A stretch of 64,000 bases of DNA from Rhodothalassiaceae bacterium (GCA_026004935.1 BPKC01000001.1:2827381-2891380), one strand, 5' to 3'. Positions 45,280 through 55,040 are shown, numbered from the stretch's first letter. Made by a program: numbers and translations. Notes: generated from the letters alone by a model not told the origin.

Positions 45280-46485
45280 TCAGAAGGGCGCAAACAGGCG
45301 GAAGGGCTGCGGCGCGCCGGTCTCCTCGCCGTCATCCGCGCACCAGACGAGCCGCTCGGGCGCGATCCCGGCGACGAGGGCGGGCGCCTCGGCGCGGACC
45401 TCGCGCCCCGAGGCCGTGGCCGAGAACAGCAGCAGCGCGACCGGCCAGCGCTTCTGGTCGCCGACGGCCGGGGCGAGCGCGAGCGGCAGGCCCCCGAGCG
45501 CGGCCCGGATCCCGAGCGGCTTCGCGAGCGCGGCGGCCTTCGCGAATTCCCCCGGCCGCGCGAGCGCCTCGCCGGCGGCGACCACGACGACGAGGCCGGC
45601 CTCCGCGCCCGCCCGGTGCAGCCGGGACAGCCACGCGCGCCCCCTTGCGGCGGCGAAGGGCTCCAAGGGAAAATCGAGCAGCAGCGGCCGCCCGCGGCCG
45701 CCCCAGCCGAGCGCGGCCGGCTCGACCTCGAGAAGCCGCTCGGTCAGCGCCTGGGCGAGCAGCGCGGCGGCCGGCGAGCCGGACGCAAGCCCGCGGCCCG
45801 GGGCGAGCCTGTTCACGAGCGCGGCGAGATCGAAGCCGATGCGGTCCATGACGGCCGCCCGCCCCGCAGCCGCGAGCCGCACCGTGCCTTCGCGCAGGAA
45901 GGCGCGCGGATCGATGCGGCCGAGGTGGCGCAGCAGGCCGGCGGCCGTTTCCGCCTCCAGCCAGTCGGGCTCCGGCAGGGGAGCCTCGGCCTCGGCGGCC
46001 GGCGGGCCGGCATCGCCGCCGGGTGCGGCGGGCGCGGAGGAGGCGCCCTCCTCCAGCTCCTCCGGATCGCGTCCCTCGGCCACCGCCCGGGCGAGCGCGA
46101 GGAAGGCGTCGTAGTCCTGCGCGATGTCGTAGAAGCGGGCGAGGAAGGCGAGCTCGCGCCCGTCCGCCTCGGCCGCGCGCATGTTGGGATCCTCGCGCAC
46201 GAGCGCCTGGACCGCGAGCACCGCGCGGTCGAGCTCGGAGGCCGACACCCCCTTCAGGACGCAGACGAAATCGTCATTGGGCAGCGTGAACAGCTGGCCC
46301 TCGTAGCGGCGCAGCAGCCGGGCGAAGGGCTCGCGCGCGGCATGCTGGTAGGACGGCTGGCGGAAGGGCTTCGTCAGCCGCGACAGGCGCACGAGCACGG
46401 CGCGCCGTCCCTGCCGGTAGCGGGCGAGCCGTCTTGCGTAATCGTAGAACTGTTCTTCCACACCCACGCGCGATGCCACCGCCAT
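45280..46485 (-). CDS. Uncharacterised protein with a degenerate GGDEF-like domain
   Basis: A 401-aa soluble protein without a clear family. Residues about 28-110 resemble a GGDEF fold: AVLVRLSRL at the start, a middle FARLLRRYEGQLFTL and, where GGDEF would be, PNDDFVCVLKG, so the cyclase signature is lost. The centre is an Ala/Pro/Glu-rich linker (about 145-170). The C-terminal half contains LLLDFPLEPF and a series of beta-alpha units that could be a decayed EAL domain, but no EAL motif is present. It is probably a receptor or structural relative of c-di-GMP enzymes, if related at all. It sits just upstream of the leg operon. Confidence 0.62.
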   Translation of the reverse strand: MAVASRVGVEEQFYDYARRLARYRQGRRAVLVRLSRLTKPFRQPSYQHAAREPFARLLRRYEGQLFTLPNDDFVCVLKGVSASELDRAVLAVQALVREDPNMRAAEADGRELAFLARFYDIAQDYDAFLALARAVAEGRDPEELEEGASSAPAAPGGDAGPPAAEAEAPLPEPDWLEAETAAGLLRHLGRIDPRAFLREGTVRLAAAGRAAVMDRIGFDLAALVNRLAPGRGLASGSPAAALLAQALTERLLEVEPAALGWGGRGRPLLLDFPLEPFAAARGRAWLSRLHRAGAEAGLVVVVAAGEALARPGEFAKAAALAKPLGIRAALGGLPLALAPAVGDQKRWPVALLLFSATASGREVRAEAPALVAGIAPERLVWCADDGEETGAPQPFRLFAPF

Positions 46486-46593
46486 TCTGCGTCCTGAACC
46501 CCGTTCCGTTGCACGGATACTTGCCCGACATCATTCCAAGACTGCCGCACCGGCGCTTTCGGAAAGGTAAATGCGGGCCCGTCCCGGGCGAGA

Positions 46594-47703
46594 TCAATCC
46601 GGCAGGGGATAGCGGGCCACCAGCCGGGCCTCGTGGCGCCAGGCGGCCAGGATCTCGCGCACCCGCGGCAGCGGCACGCCCCGCCGGCGCTGGGCGCGGC
46701 CGATCTCGAAGAGCAGCCGGTACTGGCGCGCCAGGTCCCGCCACGCGCCGAGCAGCGTCATGCGCGAATCCCAGATGTGGGTCGCCTCGCCGCCGGCCCC
46801 GTTGACCTCGATGACGATCAGGTCTTCGCCGGCCAGAAGCCTGTGGAAGTCATGGAACCGCACGTCGAAGCGGCCGATGAAGAAGCCGTCGATGTCGCGC
46901 GCGATGGCGTCCACCCGCCGCCGCAGCGCCTCGGTGATCCACGGGCGGCCGTCGCGGAAGATGGCGCCTCTGGCATGGGCGCCGACGTGGGTGAGCACCA
47001 CCTCCTCGCCCGCCGGGATCACCTCGTCGAGGCGGTCGGCAAGGCGCGGGTGGTAGAGATGCGCGAGCCGGCCGGCGCGGCGGTCGGCCGCGACGAGCTC
47101 CCTCAGCGTCCGCCGGCCGTCGCCCACGACCCGGGGAAAATACTTGAGCGTCATCGACAGCAGCCGCCCCTCGGCCTCGTCCGGATGCCGGACGTAGAAA
47201 ATTCCGACCTCGCCGGGGGCATCCACCCAGTTCTGGGCGATGAGCGGCACCTCCGGCGGGTAGGCGGCAAGTGTCGCGGCGATCCGCGCGCGATCCGTGA
47301 TCCGCCGAACGCCGGCGGCCCGGCAGCCGACGTCCGGCTTGATGACGACGGGAAGACGCAGCCTCTCGGCATCGAGCGCCTCTTCAAGCATGCGTACGCG
47401 CGTACGCGAATCGCCGGCCGGCAGGATGACGAAGGCCGGCAGCGCCGCGCGCGCCTGCGGACCGAACCGGGCCAGCACCGCCGCCTTCGATTCGCCGACG
47501 AAGCCGCCCAGCGGAAACCCCGGATTCGCGATGAAGGGGTAGCGGGCATCGCCGTGGCGCAGGGCGAGCAGCGCCCACCAGGCGATCATCGGCGCGTAGA
47601 AGACGCTGCGCGGCCAGAACTCGAAGAAGGACAGCGGCGGGCCGACGTCCTCGAGCGGCGGCATGTTGGCCGCGCGCGCGCTCCCTCGCGTCCCGCCCCT
47701 CAT
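46594..47703 (-). CDS. ATP-grasp domain protein
   Basis: A 369-aa ATP-grasp-like ligase. Supporting features are LPVVIKPDVGCRAAGVRRI (the ATP-binding Lys region), GEVGIFYVRHPDEAEG, FPRVVGDGRRTLRELVAADRR and the late metal-binding FDVRFHDFHRLLAGEDLIVIEVNGAGGEATHIWD. The first 60 residues hold an FWPRSVFYAPMIAWWALLAL hydrophobic stretch. The substrate is unknown. The start ATG at 47703 overlaps the stop of the DedA gene (ATGA), so the two are translationally coupled. Confidence 0.8.
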   Translation of the reverse strand: MRGGTRGSARAANMPPLEDVGPPLSFFEFWPRSVFYAPMIAWWALLALRHGDARYPFIANPGFPLGGFVGESKAAVLARFGPQARAALPAFVILPAGDSRTRVRMLEEALDAERLRLPVVIKPDVGCRAAGVRRITDRARIAATLAAYPPEVPLIAQNWVDAPGEVGIFYVRHPDEAEGRLLSMTLKYFPRVVGDGRRTLRELVAADRRAGRLAHLYHPRLADRLDEVIPAGEEVVLTHVGAHARGAIFRDGRPWITEALRRRVDAIARDIDGFFIGRFDVRFHDFHRLLAGEDLIVIEVNGAGGEATHIWDSRMTLLGAWRDLARQYRLLFEIGRAQRRRGVPLPRVREILAAWRHEARLVARYPLPD

Positions 47704-48353
47704 CGGCCGGGCTCCGGGTCGTCGGTCGCCAGCGGCAGCGCCGCCAGCCATCCCTCCGCCCGCAGCCGCCGGACGAGCGCGGCGGCCACCCGCGGCAGCA
47801 GGAAGAGCGCCAGCACCAGCCCCGCCCCCAGCGCGAGCCGGCCCCGGCCCGTCAGCTCCTTCAGCCAGCCGCCGGCCGCCTGCGCCGCGGCGAAGACCAG
47901 CGCCGTCCAGACCGCGACGGCGATGAGATCGGCCAGCAGGAAGCGCGGCCAGGCGAGCGGGCGGAAACCGCAGGCGAGATAGGTCAGCAGCCGGGTGCCC
48001 GGCAGAAAGCGCGCCGTGATCACGAGCCGCGCGCCGCTTGCGTCGATGAAGCGCCACAGCCGCTTCAGCCGGTCGGCATGCAGACGGGTCCGGAGCCAGT
48101 CGCTGCGCCGCGCGAGCCGGCCGGCGCCGTAGAGCCCGTTGTCTCCGAGGATGAGGCCCGTCGCGGCGGCAAGCCACAGCAGCGGCAGGCGCGCCGGATC
48201 CGCGGCCGCCAGCGTCGCGGCGGTGGCGCTCGCAAGGTCCTCCTGGAGGAGAGACAGCGTGACGATCGCCCCGAACAGCAGCAGCGGATCGCCCGCGAGC
48301 CTCATGATGATCTGGTCGATATCGGGCGCCACCGCAGCCTCTTTTTCCTTCAC
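47700..48353 (-). CDS. DedA family membrane protein
   Basis: A 217-aa inner-membrane protein of the DedA/SNARE-associated family, members of which flip undecaprenyl phosphate or other lipids. Seen: a hydrophobic N-terminal segment with LSLLQEDLASATAATLAA, a GLILGDNGLYGAGRLARRSDWLR motif, and the family's basic membrane-loop motif as ITARFLPGTRLLTYLACGFRPLAWPRFL. The arginine and proline of RFLPG are conserved. It is coupled to the ATP-grasp gene. Confidence 0.86.
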   Translation of the reverse strand: MKEKEAAVAPDIDQIIMRLAGDPLLLFGAIVTLSLLQEDLASATAATLAAADPARLPLLWLAAATGLILGDNGLYGAGRLARRSDWLRTRLHADRLKRLWRFIDASGARLVITARFLPGTRLLTYLACGFRPLAWPRFLLADLIAVAVWTALVFAAAQAAGGWLKELTGRGRLALGAGLVLALFLLPRVAAALVRRLRAEGWLAALPLATDDPEPGR

Positions 48354-48469
48354 CCGCCGCCGAGGGCTTTACAGAACCGTCATGATCGTCGGACAAGATC
48401 GCCTTAGCGGCTTGCCGCGGCCATGGCCAGCCGCCGATGCCGCGGGCGGGAGAGTGAAAGGATCGCGCG

Positions 48470-48994
48470 ATGACGGCATCCGCGGACGCCGAGGGGCGCT
48501 GGAACGTGCTCTATCTGTGCACCGGCAACAGCGCCCGCTCCATCCTCGCCGAAGCCCTCACCCGCCACCGCTTCGGCGATGTGCTCGGCGCCTTCAGCGC
48601 CGGTTCCGAGCCCGTCGGCGCGATCAACCGCTTCGCCCTCAAGGTCCTGGAGGAGGAGGGCATTCCGGCCGCCGGCCTCGAATCGAAGGGGCTGGACCGG
48701 TTCCTCGGAGCCGACGCGCCGCCGGTGCATCTCGCCGTCACCGTCTGCGACCACGCGGCGCGCAACTGCCCCGTCTTCCCGGGTGCGCCGATCCGCCTGC
48801 ACTGGCCGCTGCCGGATCCGGCCCGCATCGAGCCGGGCGAGGGCATGGCGATGGCCGCCTTCCGCGAGACGCTGGCGGTGCTCGCGGAGCGCATCGCGGC
48901 GCTCGCCGGGATCGCCCGCATCGCCCGCAGTCCCGCGGAGCTCAAGGCGCGTCTCACGGCGGATCCCCGCGGCTATCTCCACCCCATCGGCTGA
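48470..48994 (+). CDS. Arsenate reductase (thioredoxin-type, LMW phosphatase fold)
   Basis: A 174-aa low-molecular-weight protein-tyrosine-phosphatase-fold protein. The P-loop LYLCTGNSARSILAEA carries the nucleophilic Cys-17, and two further cysteines, C93 and C100 in TVCDHAARNCPVF, match the resolving cysteines of thioredoxin-coupled ArsC. HWPLPDPA supplies the general-acid aspartate. It would reduce arsenate to arsenite. No arsR, arsB or acr3 gene is next to it, so it may be housekeeping. It is divergent from dedA. Confidence 0.85.
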   Translation: MTASADAEGRWNVLYLCTGNSARSILAEALTRHRFGDVLGAFSAGSEPVGAINRFALKVLEEEGIPAAGLESKGLDRFLGADAPPVHLAVTVCDHAARNCPVFPGAPIRLHWPLPDPARIEPGEGMAMAAFRETLAVLAERIAALAGIARIARSPAELKARLTADPRGYLHPIG

Positions 48995-49019
48995 TGGCCC
49001 GGTCGAGGGCGCCCCGGCC

Positions 49020-50157
49020 TCAGGCGAACAGCGAAAGCTGCGCCGGTCCGCACGCATCCGCCGCCGGCGGACGGAAGGACGCGCAGTCGAGCCGCACGGG
49101 AGCGCGGTTGAGGCCGAGCCGGCGCACGGCGAGCCGGAAGCGTTTGGCGATCAGCGCGACATGGGGGCCCTCGCCCCGCATGCGGTGGCCGAACCGGGGA
49201 TCATTGTCCCGGCCGCCGCGGGCGGCGCGGACGAGATGGCGCACGCGCCGGGCACGCTCGGGCGAAAAGGAAGCCACCGCCTCATGGAAGATGTCTTTGA
49301 CCTCGTGCGGGAGTCTGAGCAGGATCCAGCCGGCTTCTCCCGCGCCCGCGGCCGCCGCGCGCCTCCAGGATCCGCTCGATCTCGTGGTCGGTGAGCCCCG
49401 GGATCACCGGTGCCACCATGACGCCGACGGGCACGCCGGCCCCCGCAAGCGCCTCGATCGCGGCGATCCGGCGTGCCGGCGTGGCCGCCCGCGGCTCGAT
49501 CAGTCGCGCAAGCCGGCGGTCGAGCGTGGTGACGGAGAGCGCGACCTTGACGAGGCGCTCGCGCGCGAGGGCGGCGAGAAGCTCCCGGTCGTCGAGGATG
49601 CGGTCGGACTTGGTGACGATGGTGACCGGATGGCGGGTCTCAAGGCAGACCTCGAGGATGGCGCGCGTGATGCGCCAGCGCCGCTCGATGGGCTGGTAGG
49701 GGTCGGTGTTCGTGCCCATCGCGATCGGCCGGCAGACGTAGCCGGGACGCGCCAGCTCGCGCCGCAGCAGCGCCGGTGCGTCCGGCCGGGCGATCAGCCG
49801 GGTCTCGAAGTCGAGGCCCGGGGACAATCCGAGATAGGCGTGGCTCGGCCGCGCATAGCAGTAGACGCAGCCGTGCTCGCAGCCGCGGTAGGGATTGATC
49901 GAGCGGTCGAAGGGGATGTCGGGCGAATCGTTGCGGGTGATGATGCGGCGCGGCCGCTCGACGGTGACGGTGGTCGCAAGCGGCCCGAGCTCCCCTTCAG
50001 CGCGGTCGTGCTCCAGCGCATCGCCATCGGCTTCCACATGCGTGCGGGCGTAGCGGTCGGGCGGATTGATCGTCGCGCCCCGGCCGCGGCGCCGCTCCGG
50101 CGGAACGAAGGCTGCGGTGGTGTCCCGGTCGTCCGTCACCTGCGCATTTCCCTGCAT
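49020..50157 (-). CDS. PA0069-type radical SAM protein, frame interrupted once
   Basis: A radical SAM protein of the PA0069/SplB-like group, 378 aa after repair. The cluster motif is RGCEHGCVYCYARP (CxxxCxxC). ITRNDSPDIPFDRSINPYRG, AMGTNTDPYQPIERRW and PVTIVTKSDRILDD follow. After IERILEA the expected AAAAGAGEAGWILLRLPHEVKDIFHEA lies in the next frame, continuing as ASFSPERARRVRHLVRAARGGRDNDPRFG to the QLSLF end typical of the family. Deleting one C at about 49366-49371 restores the frame. The biochemical role of this group is not known to me. It is convergent with the ArsC-like gene. Confidence 0.88.
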
Positions 50158-50217
50158 GCCCGCCCCGGAATGCTACCAGCGGGAATCGAACATTTCAAGA
50201 ACATGCGAATCGCAGGG

Positions 50218-50232
50218 TTAACGGCTTGGTAA
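50218..50232. promoter_or_regulatory. Near-perfect CtrA-type box upstream of the sugar aminotransferase cassette
   Basis: TTAA at 50218-50221, seven bases, GTAA at 50229-50232: one mismatch from TTAA-N7-TTAA. It lies 70 bases before the aminotransferase start, in the divergent region with the radical SAM gene. Confidence 0.45.
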
Positions 50233-50302
50233 GACAGCCGGGATTAGGTGATCGGCGCCGGACCCGTGCGGCGCATGGCGGCCGCAGATGGAGGAGAATC
50301 GG

Positions 50303-51496
50303 ATGCCCGTGCCGTTCTACCGCCACGCCCTCGGCCCCGGGGATGCGGCCGCGATCGCGCAAGTCCTCTCCTCGCCGATGCTCTCCAGCGGTCCCGTCTG
50401 CCGCCGCGTGGAGGAGCAGATCGCCGCCTTCTTCGGCGTCCCGCATGCGCTGCTCACGAACTCCTGGACGAACGGGGCGGTCGCGACGCTGCTCGCCCTC
50501 GACATCGGCCCCGGCGACGAGGTGATCGTGCCCGCGATGACCTTCATCGCGACCGCGAATGTCGTGGCCCTCGTCGGTGCCACACCGGTCTTCGTGGACG
50601 TCGATCCCGACACCCTGATGATGACGCCGGAGGGGCTGGAGGCCGCGATCACGGCGCGCACGCGCGCGGCGATCCCCGTCCATCTCTATGGCCAGATGGC
50701 GCCGATGCGGGAGCTTGCGGCGGTCGCGGAACGGCACGGCATCGACCTCATCGAGGACGCGGCCCACTGCTTCGAAGGCAGCCGCGACGGTCTGCGCCCC
50801 GGCGCCCTGTCGCGGGCGGCGATCTTCTCCTTCTACGCCACCAAGAACGTCACCTGCGGCGAGGGCGGCGCGGTCATCACCCGCGATGCGGAGCTCGCCG
50901 AGCGCATCCGCCAGACCCGGCTGCACGGCATGTCCGCGGGTGCCGCCGAGCGCTTCGCCGGCGGCCGCTACCGCCACTGGGACATGCTCCGGCTCGGCAC
51001 CAAGGCCAATCTGCCGGACATCCTGGCGGCGCTCCTGCCGGACCAGATCGCCCGCGTGGAGGAGCGGCGGCTGCGGCGCGAGGCGCTGGCCCGGCGCTAC
51101 CGGCGGCTGCTCGAGGGCGAAACCGACGCGCTGCGCTTCCCGCGCTGGGTGGAGGGAGCCTTGCACGCGCATCACCTCTTCCCGGTCTGGGTGGCGCCGC
51201 GGCTGCGCGATGCGCTGCTTGCGCGGCTCACCGAATCGGGCATCGGCGCCACCGTGAACTACCGGGCCGTGACCCGGACCTCCTACTGGCGCACCCGCCT
51301 CGGCGCGGCCGCGGCCGACGGCGCCTTCGTCCACGCAACCCGCTGGGGCGAGGGGACATTTTCGCTGCCGCTTTTTCCCGGCCTCACGGAGGCCGAGCAG
51401 GACGAAGTCGTCGGGACGCTGGCACGGCTCTTGCGAGAGCTCCCGCGGGACGATGACGGCCCGGACGGGCCGGATCCGGCTGAAGGGATGCCATGA
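50303..51496 (+). CDS. DegT/DnrJ/EryC1/StrS sugar aminotransferase
   Basis: A 397-aa PLP-dependent aminotransferase for nucleotide sugars. SSGPVCRRVEEQIAAFFG, NSWTNGAVATLLAL, VPAMTFIATANVV and the PLP-binding DLIEDAAHCFEG are typical. FSFYATKNVTCGEGGAV contains the internal-aldimine lysine. I chose the ATG at 50303, which has a GGAGGAGAA site seven bases upstream; the ATG at 50288 would overlap that site. It begins a four-gene run (aminotransferase, epimerase, glycosyltransferase, acetyltransferase), distinct from the leg genes. Confidence 0.9.
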   Translation: MPVPFYRHALGPGDAAAIAQVLSSPMLSSGPVCRRVEEQIAAFFGVPHALLTNSWTNGAVATLLALDIGPGDEVIVPAMTFIATANVVALVGATPVFVDVDPDTLMMTPEGLEAAITARTRAAIPVHLYGQMAPMRELAAVAERHGIDLIEDAAHCFEGSRDGLRPGALSRAAIFSFYATKNVTCGEGGAVITRDAELAERIRQTRLHGMSAGAAERFAGGRYRHWDMLRLGTKANLPDILAALLPDQIARVEERRLRREALARRYRRLLEGETDALRFPRWVEGALHAHHLFPVWVAPRLRDALLARLTESGIGATVNYRAVTRTSYWRTRLGAAAADGAFVHATRWGEGTFSLPLFPGLTEAEQDEVVGTLARLLRELPRDDDGPDGPDPAEGMP

Positions 51497-52533
51497 TGCG
51501 CGTGCTGGTGACGGGTGCGGGCGGCTACATCGGCGGCGTGCTGGTGCCCGCGCTGATCGCGGCCGGTCATGACGTGATCGCGCTCGACCGCTTCTTTTTC
51601 GGACAGCGGCGGCTGGAGAGCGCCGTGGCCCGCCTGAACGGCGAGGCCAGGGGGGCGTTCACCGCCGTGCGGGCCGACGTGCGCGCGATCGAGCCCCGGC
51701 ATCTCGAAGGCGTGGATGCGATCGTCGACATGGCGGCGCTCTCGAACGATCCGGCCGGCGAGCTCGACCCGGCGCTCACCCGGGCGATCAATTTCGAGGC
51801 GCGCGCGCGACTCGCCCGCATGGCGAAGGAGGCCGGCGTCCAGCGCTATCTGCTCATGAGCTCCTGTTCGGTGTACGGCGATACCGGTGAGACGATCGCG
51901 GACGAGACGACGGAACCCAGACCCCTCACCACCTACGCCCGCTGCAACCAGCTCGCCGAGGAGGCGATCCTGCCCCTTGCGGGCGACGGCTTCGTGCCGA
52001 TCGCCTTCCGCAACGCGACGCTGTTCGGGGTCGCGCCGCGCATGCGCTTCGACCTCGCCGTCAATCTCATGACGCTGCACGCGGTGCGCGACGGGCGCAT
52101 CATCGTCATGGGCGGCGGGCGGCAGTGGCGGCCCTTCGTGCATGTCCGCGATGTCGCCGACGCCGCGCTGCTGGCGCTTGCGGCCCCGGCAGAGCGCGTG
52201 GCCGGCGAGATCTTCAACATCGCCCATTCCAACGTCCAGATCCGTGCGCTCGCCTATCTCGTGCGCGAGAATCTGCCCTTCATGGTCGAGATCGCGATGG
52301 CGCCCGACGATCCCGACCGCCGCAACTACCGGGTCAGCAACGCGAAGGCGCGCGACGGGCTTGGATTTGTCGCCGAGCGGGATCCCGCCCACGGCGTGCG
52401 CGAGATCTATGACGCCTTGAAGCGCGGGGAGATCGACGAGGAGCCCCAGGCCTATACGGTGCGCTGGTACCAGGCGCTGCTGGATGCGGAGCGGCTCGTG
52501 CGCGAGGTGGCGCTTGACGGCCGCATTCTTTGA
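51493..52533 (+). CDS. NAD-dependent sugar epimerase/dehydratase (extended SDR) with an altered active site
   Basis: A 346-aa extended SDR protein. The Rossmann site is VLVTGAGGYIGGVLVPAL at residues 4-21, and DMAALSNDP and LLMSSCSVYGDTGE are as expected. The catalytic YxxxK, however, reads YARCN (in TTYARCNQLAEE): the lysine is asparagine. NATLFGVAPRMRFDLAVNLM and FVHVRDVADAAL are typical. The change may mean altered chemistry or a binding role. It overlaps the aminotransferase by 4 bases and may be coupled to it. Confidence 0.85.
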   Translation: MMRVLVTGAGGYIGGVLVPALIAAGHDVIALDRFFFGQRRLESAVARLNGEARGAFTAVRADVRAIEPRHLEGVDAIVDMAALSNDPAGELDPALTRAINFEARARLARMAKEAGVQRYLLMSSCSVYGDTGETIADETTEPRPLTTYARCNQLAEEAILPLAGDGFVPIAFRNATLFGVAPRMRFDLAVNLMTLHAVRDGRIIVMGGGRQWRPFVHVRDVADAALLALAAPAERVAGEIFNIAHSNVQIRALAYLVRENLPFMVEIAMAPDDPDRRNYRVSNAKARDGLGFVAERDPAHGVREIYDALKRGEIDEEPQAYTVRWYQALLDAERLVREVALDGRIL

Positions 52534-52566
52534 CGGGCCGTCGCGGCAGGCGGGAGGAAAGTCCAC

Positions 52567-54211
52567 ATGATGGCGCTCGTCCAGGAGGGCGGAATCGGTC
52601 TCGCCCCGCCGGCGGCGGTGGCCGAGGCCCGGCTGGCGGGGCTGGCCGGGGACCTTGCCGTGAACCGGGACGTCGACGGCCCGTCCGTGCAGCGCAGCCT
52701 GCTGCTTCTCGTCGAAAGCTTCGCCGCGCTGGAGGAGCGCGAGCGCCGACAGCTCGTGGATCGCCTGCTAGCGGGCTGGGAGGGCGCGGAGCCGCAGACG
52801 GACGTGGCGCTCAAGGCCTTCGCCTTCCAGCAGGCGCCCTCACCGGCCAATCGCGACAGGCTGGTGGACGCGATCGTTCGGGGGCGATGGGCCCCGCAGG
52901 TCGAGAACTTCCTCTACTGGCAGCTCGTGCGCCTCGCCTTTCTGCGGCCCCAATTCTTCCCGCCCGATGAGGCGGGCCTCGTGCTGCGGCGGTTTCACCG
53001 GCGGCGGGTGAAGGCCTGGGCGCGCCGGCTCAACAGGCGCTTCGGCTGGCTGCCGCCGGACCGGCGCGACCGGCGGCTCGTGCTGATGTCGCGCCAGTTC
53101 GTGAGCATCGAGCACGCACCCAGCCGCGATCTGCTGGATTATGCCGCGAGCGCTCGCCGAGCTCGGCTGGGAGGTGGAGATCATCATCAGCTTCGAGATG
53201 CCGCGCGACCTGCCGCTCCCGTTTCCAGAGCCGTTTCTCGCCGCCCGCGACAGCCGCATCAGCGGCGCCAACCGGATCGCCTGGAAGGACCACCAGTTTC
53301 CCTGCTGGCAGATCCCGGGCGCCATGCCGACGGAACGCGGGCTGGTCACGTTTCTTCAGACGGTCACCAGAAAGAAGCCGCTTGCGATCCTGGACATCGG
53401 CGGCAACGGCGTGGCGGCGGATCTCGCCTCGCAGATCACCACCACCGTCGCGCTGCCGCTGAGCGCCGCCCCGCCGATCGCGGAGACGACCTTCCTTGCC
53501 ACCGTCGGCCGCGAGCACGAGACGGGGCTCGGCCCGGATCCGGTCCGCGAGGAGCTCGATCTCGACGCCGGGCGTTTCCTCCCCTTCCGTTACGCCTACC
53601 GCCTGCCCGAGAGCGGCGGGACGGTGCCGGATGCCCTGGAGAGTATTCCCGCCGACAGGATCCGGGGTGTCATCGTCGGCAACCGGCTCGACAAGGAGAT
53701 CAGCGGTGCCAATTTGGACCTGCTCGTCTCCTGTCTCGAACGCGTGCCGCAGCTCCATCTCGTCTTCGTCGGACCCTTCCAGTCTTTCGACATGTTGGCG
53801 GCCCGCCATCCGCTGCTTGGCGTGCGGGCGACAGCGCTGGGCCTGCAGAACGACGTCGTCGCCATCCTGCGCCGCTGCCACCTCTACCTCAATCCGCGCC
53901 GAGCGGGCGGCGGCACCTCGGTCGCCCATGCCCTGGGTTGCGGGCTGCCGGTGATCACCTTCGCGGACGGTGACGGCGCCTATGCCGCCGGTCCGGCATT
54001 CACGGTGGCAGGCCCCGAGGACTATCTCGCCCGCCTTGCGCTCTGGGCGCGGGATGAGGCCGCGCGCAGGCAGGCTGGCGCAGAGGCAGAGCGGCGCTGG
54101 GCCGCGATCTCCGACCGTCGGGCGAGCCTTGCCGCCTTCCTCGACCTGCTGCTTGCCGACGACCGGCTCGCGCGGCCGGCGCCGCTGTTCGTGCGCAAGA
54201 GGAAGCGGTGA
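52567..54211 (+). CDS. Glycosyltransferase (GT-B type), frame interrupted once
   Basis: About 547 aa after repair. The N-terminal 180 residues are helical and without recognised motif. MSRQFVSIEHAPSRDLLDYA then breaks at about 53144: the continuation RALAELGWEVEIIISFEMP is in the next frame, and removing one C from ATGCCGCGAG gives DYARALAELG. The C-terminal part is a GT-B fold: RGVIVGNRLDKEISG, LVFVGPFQSFDML and the donor-site segment LYLNPRRAGGGTSVAHALGCGLPVITFADGD. It probably transfers the sugar made by the cassette. Start 52567 has a GGAGGAAAG site. Confidence 0.8.
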
Positions 54212-54237
54212 CCCGCCGACAGCAAGGGACGCATCCG

Positions 54238-54834
54238 ATGGGCTATCTGTCTCGTGAACGCCTGGAGGCGATGGGCTTCGCCAGCCTCGGGCAGGATGTC
54301 CTCATCTCTGAAAAGGCAAGCATCTACGGAGCCGAGCGCATCGCCCTGGGCAGCCGAGTGCGGATCGATGACTTCTGCCTGCTTTCGGCCGGCAAGGGCG
54401 GCATCACCATCGGCAGCAACGTGCACATCGCCGCCTTCTGCTCCTTGCTCGGGCAGGGCGAGATCGTGATGGAGGACTTCTCCGGGCTCGCCTGTCGGGT
54501 CAGCGTCTATTCCTCGAGCGATGACTATTCCGGAGACGCTCTGACCAATCCGACGGTGCCTGCCCGATTCACGAATGTGACGGCGGCACCCGTGCGCATC
54601 GGACGGCATGTGATCGTCGGCAGCAGCTCCGTCGTGCTTCCGGGCAGCGTGCTGCTGGAAGGATGCTCCGTCGGCGCCCTGAGCCTGGTAAAGGGATCGT
54701 TCGGTCCATGGGAGATCGTGGCCGGCCAGCCGGCCCGCGTGATCCGCCAGCGCCGGCGGGGACTTCTCGAACGGGAGCGCGCCTATCTCGCCTTCCTTGC
54801 GGACGAGGGCGCCGACGAGCGGGCGGCGCCTTGA
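54238..54834 (+). CDS. Hexapeptide-repeat acyltransferase (sugar O/N-acetyltransferase-like)
   Basis: A 198-aa left-handed beta-helix protein. Repeats are visible at DVLISEKASIYGAERIALGSRVRIDDFCLLSA and again at GRHVIVGSSSVVLPGSVLLEGCSVGALSLV, ending with the usual WEIVAGQPARVIRQR. The active-site-like loop YSSSDDYSGDAL is where many acetyltransferases of this type have a catalytic His, and I see no clear His there. The ATG at 54238 has an AAGGGA site; a GTG at 54208 overlapping the previous stop is an alternative. It is the last gene of the cassette. Confidence 0.8.
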   Translation: MGYLSRERLEAMGFASLGQDVLISEKASIYGAERIALGSRVRIDDFCLLSAGKGGITIGSNVHIAAFCSLLGQGEIVMEDFSGLACRVSVYSSSDDYSGDALTNPTVPARFTNVTAAPVRIGRHVIVGSSSVVLPGSVLLEGCSVGALSLVKGSFGPWEIVAGQPARVIRQRRRGLLERERAYLAFLADEGADERAAP

Positions 54835-55040
54835 CAGCTCGGCGGTGCGCGGCTAAGGGACGGCGCGTTCCCGGCGGCCGCGCGCGGGTGGGGTGCGCCC
54901 GCCCGAGCCGTCCGCCGTGGTGAAGAAGGCCAGCCTTGAGCCGCAGGGTGCGGCGAACCCCGCACCCCGACGACGTCACAAGCACGGTCCGGCGGGACCG
55001 TCCGGTTCGGGCGGCGGCAAGAACGACGAAGGAAACCGAG

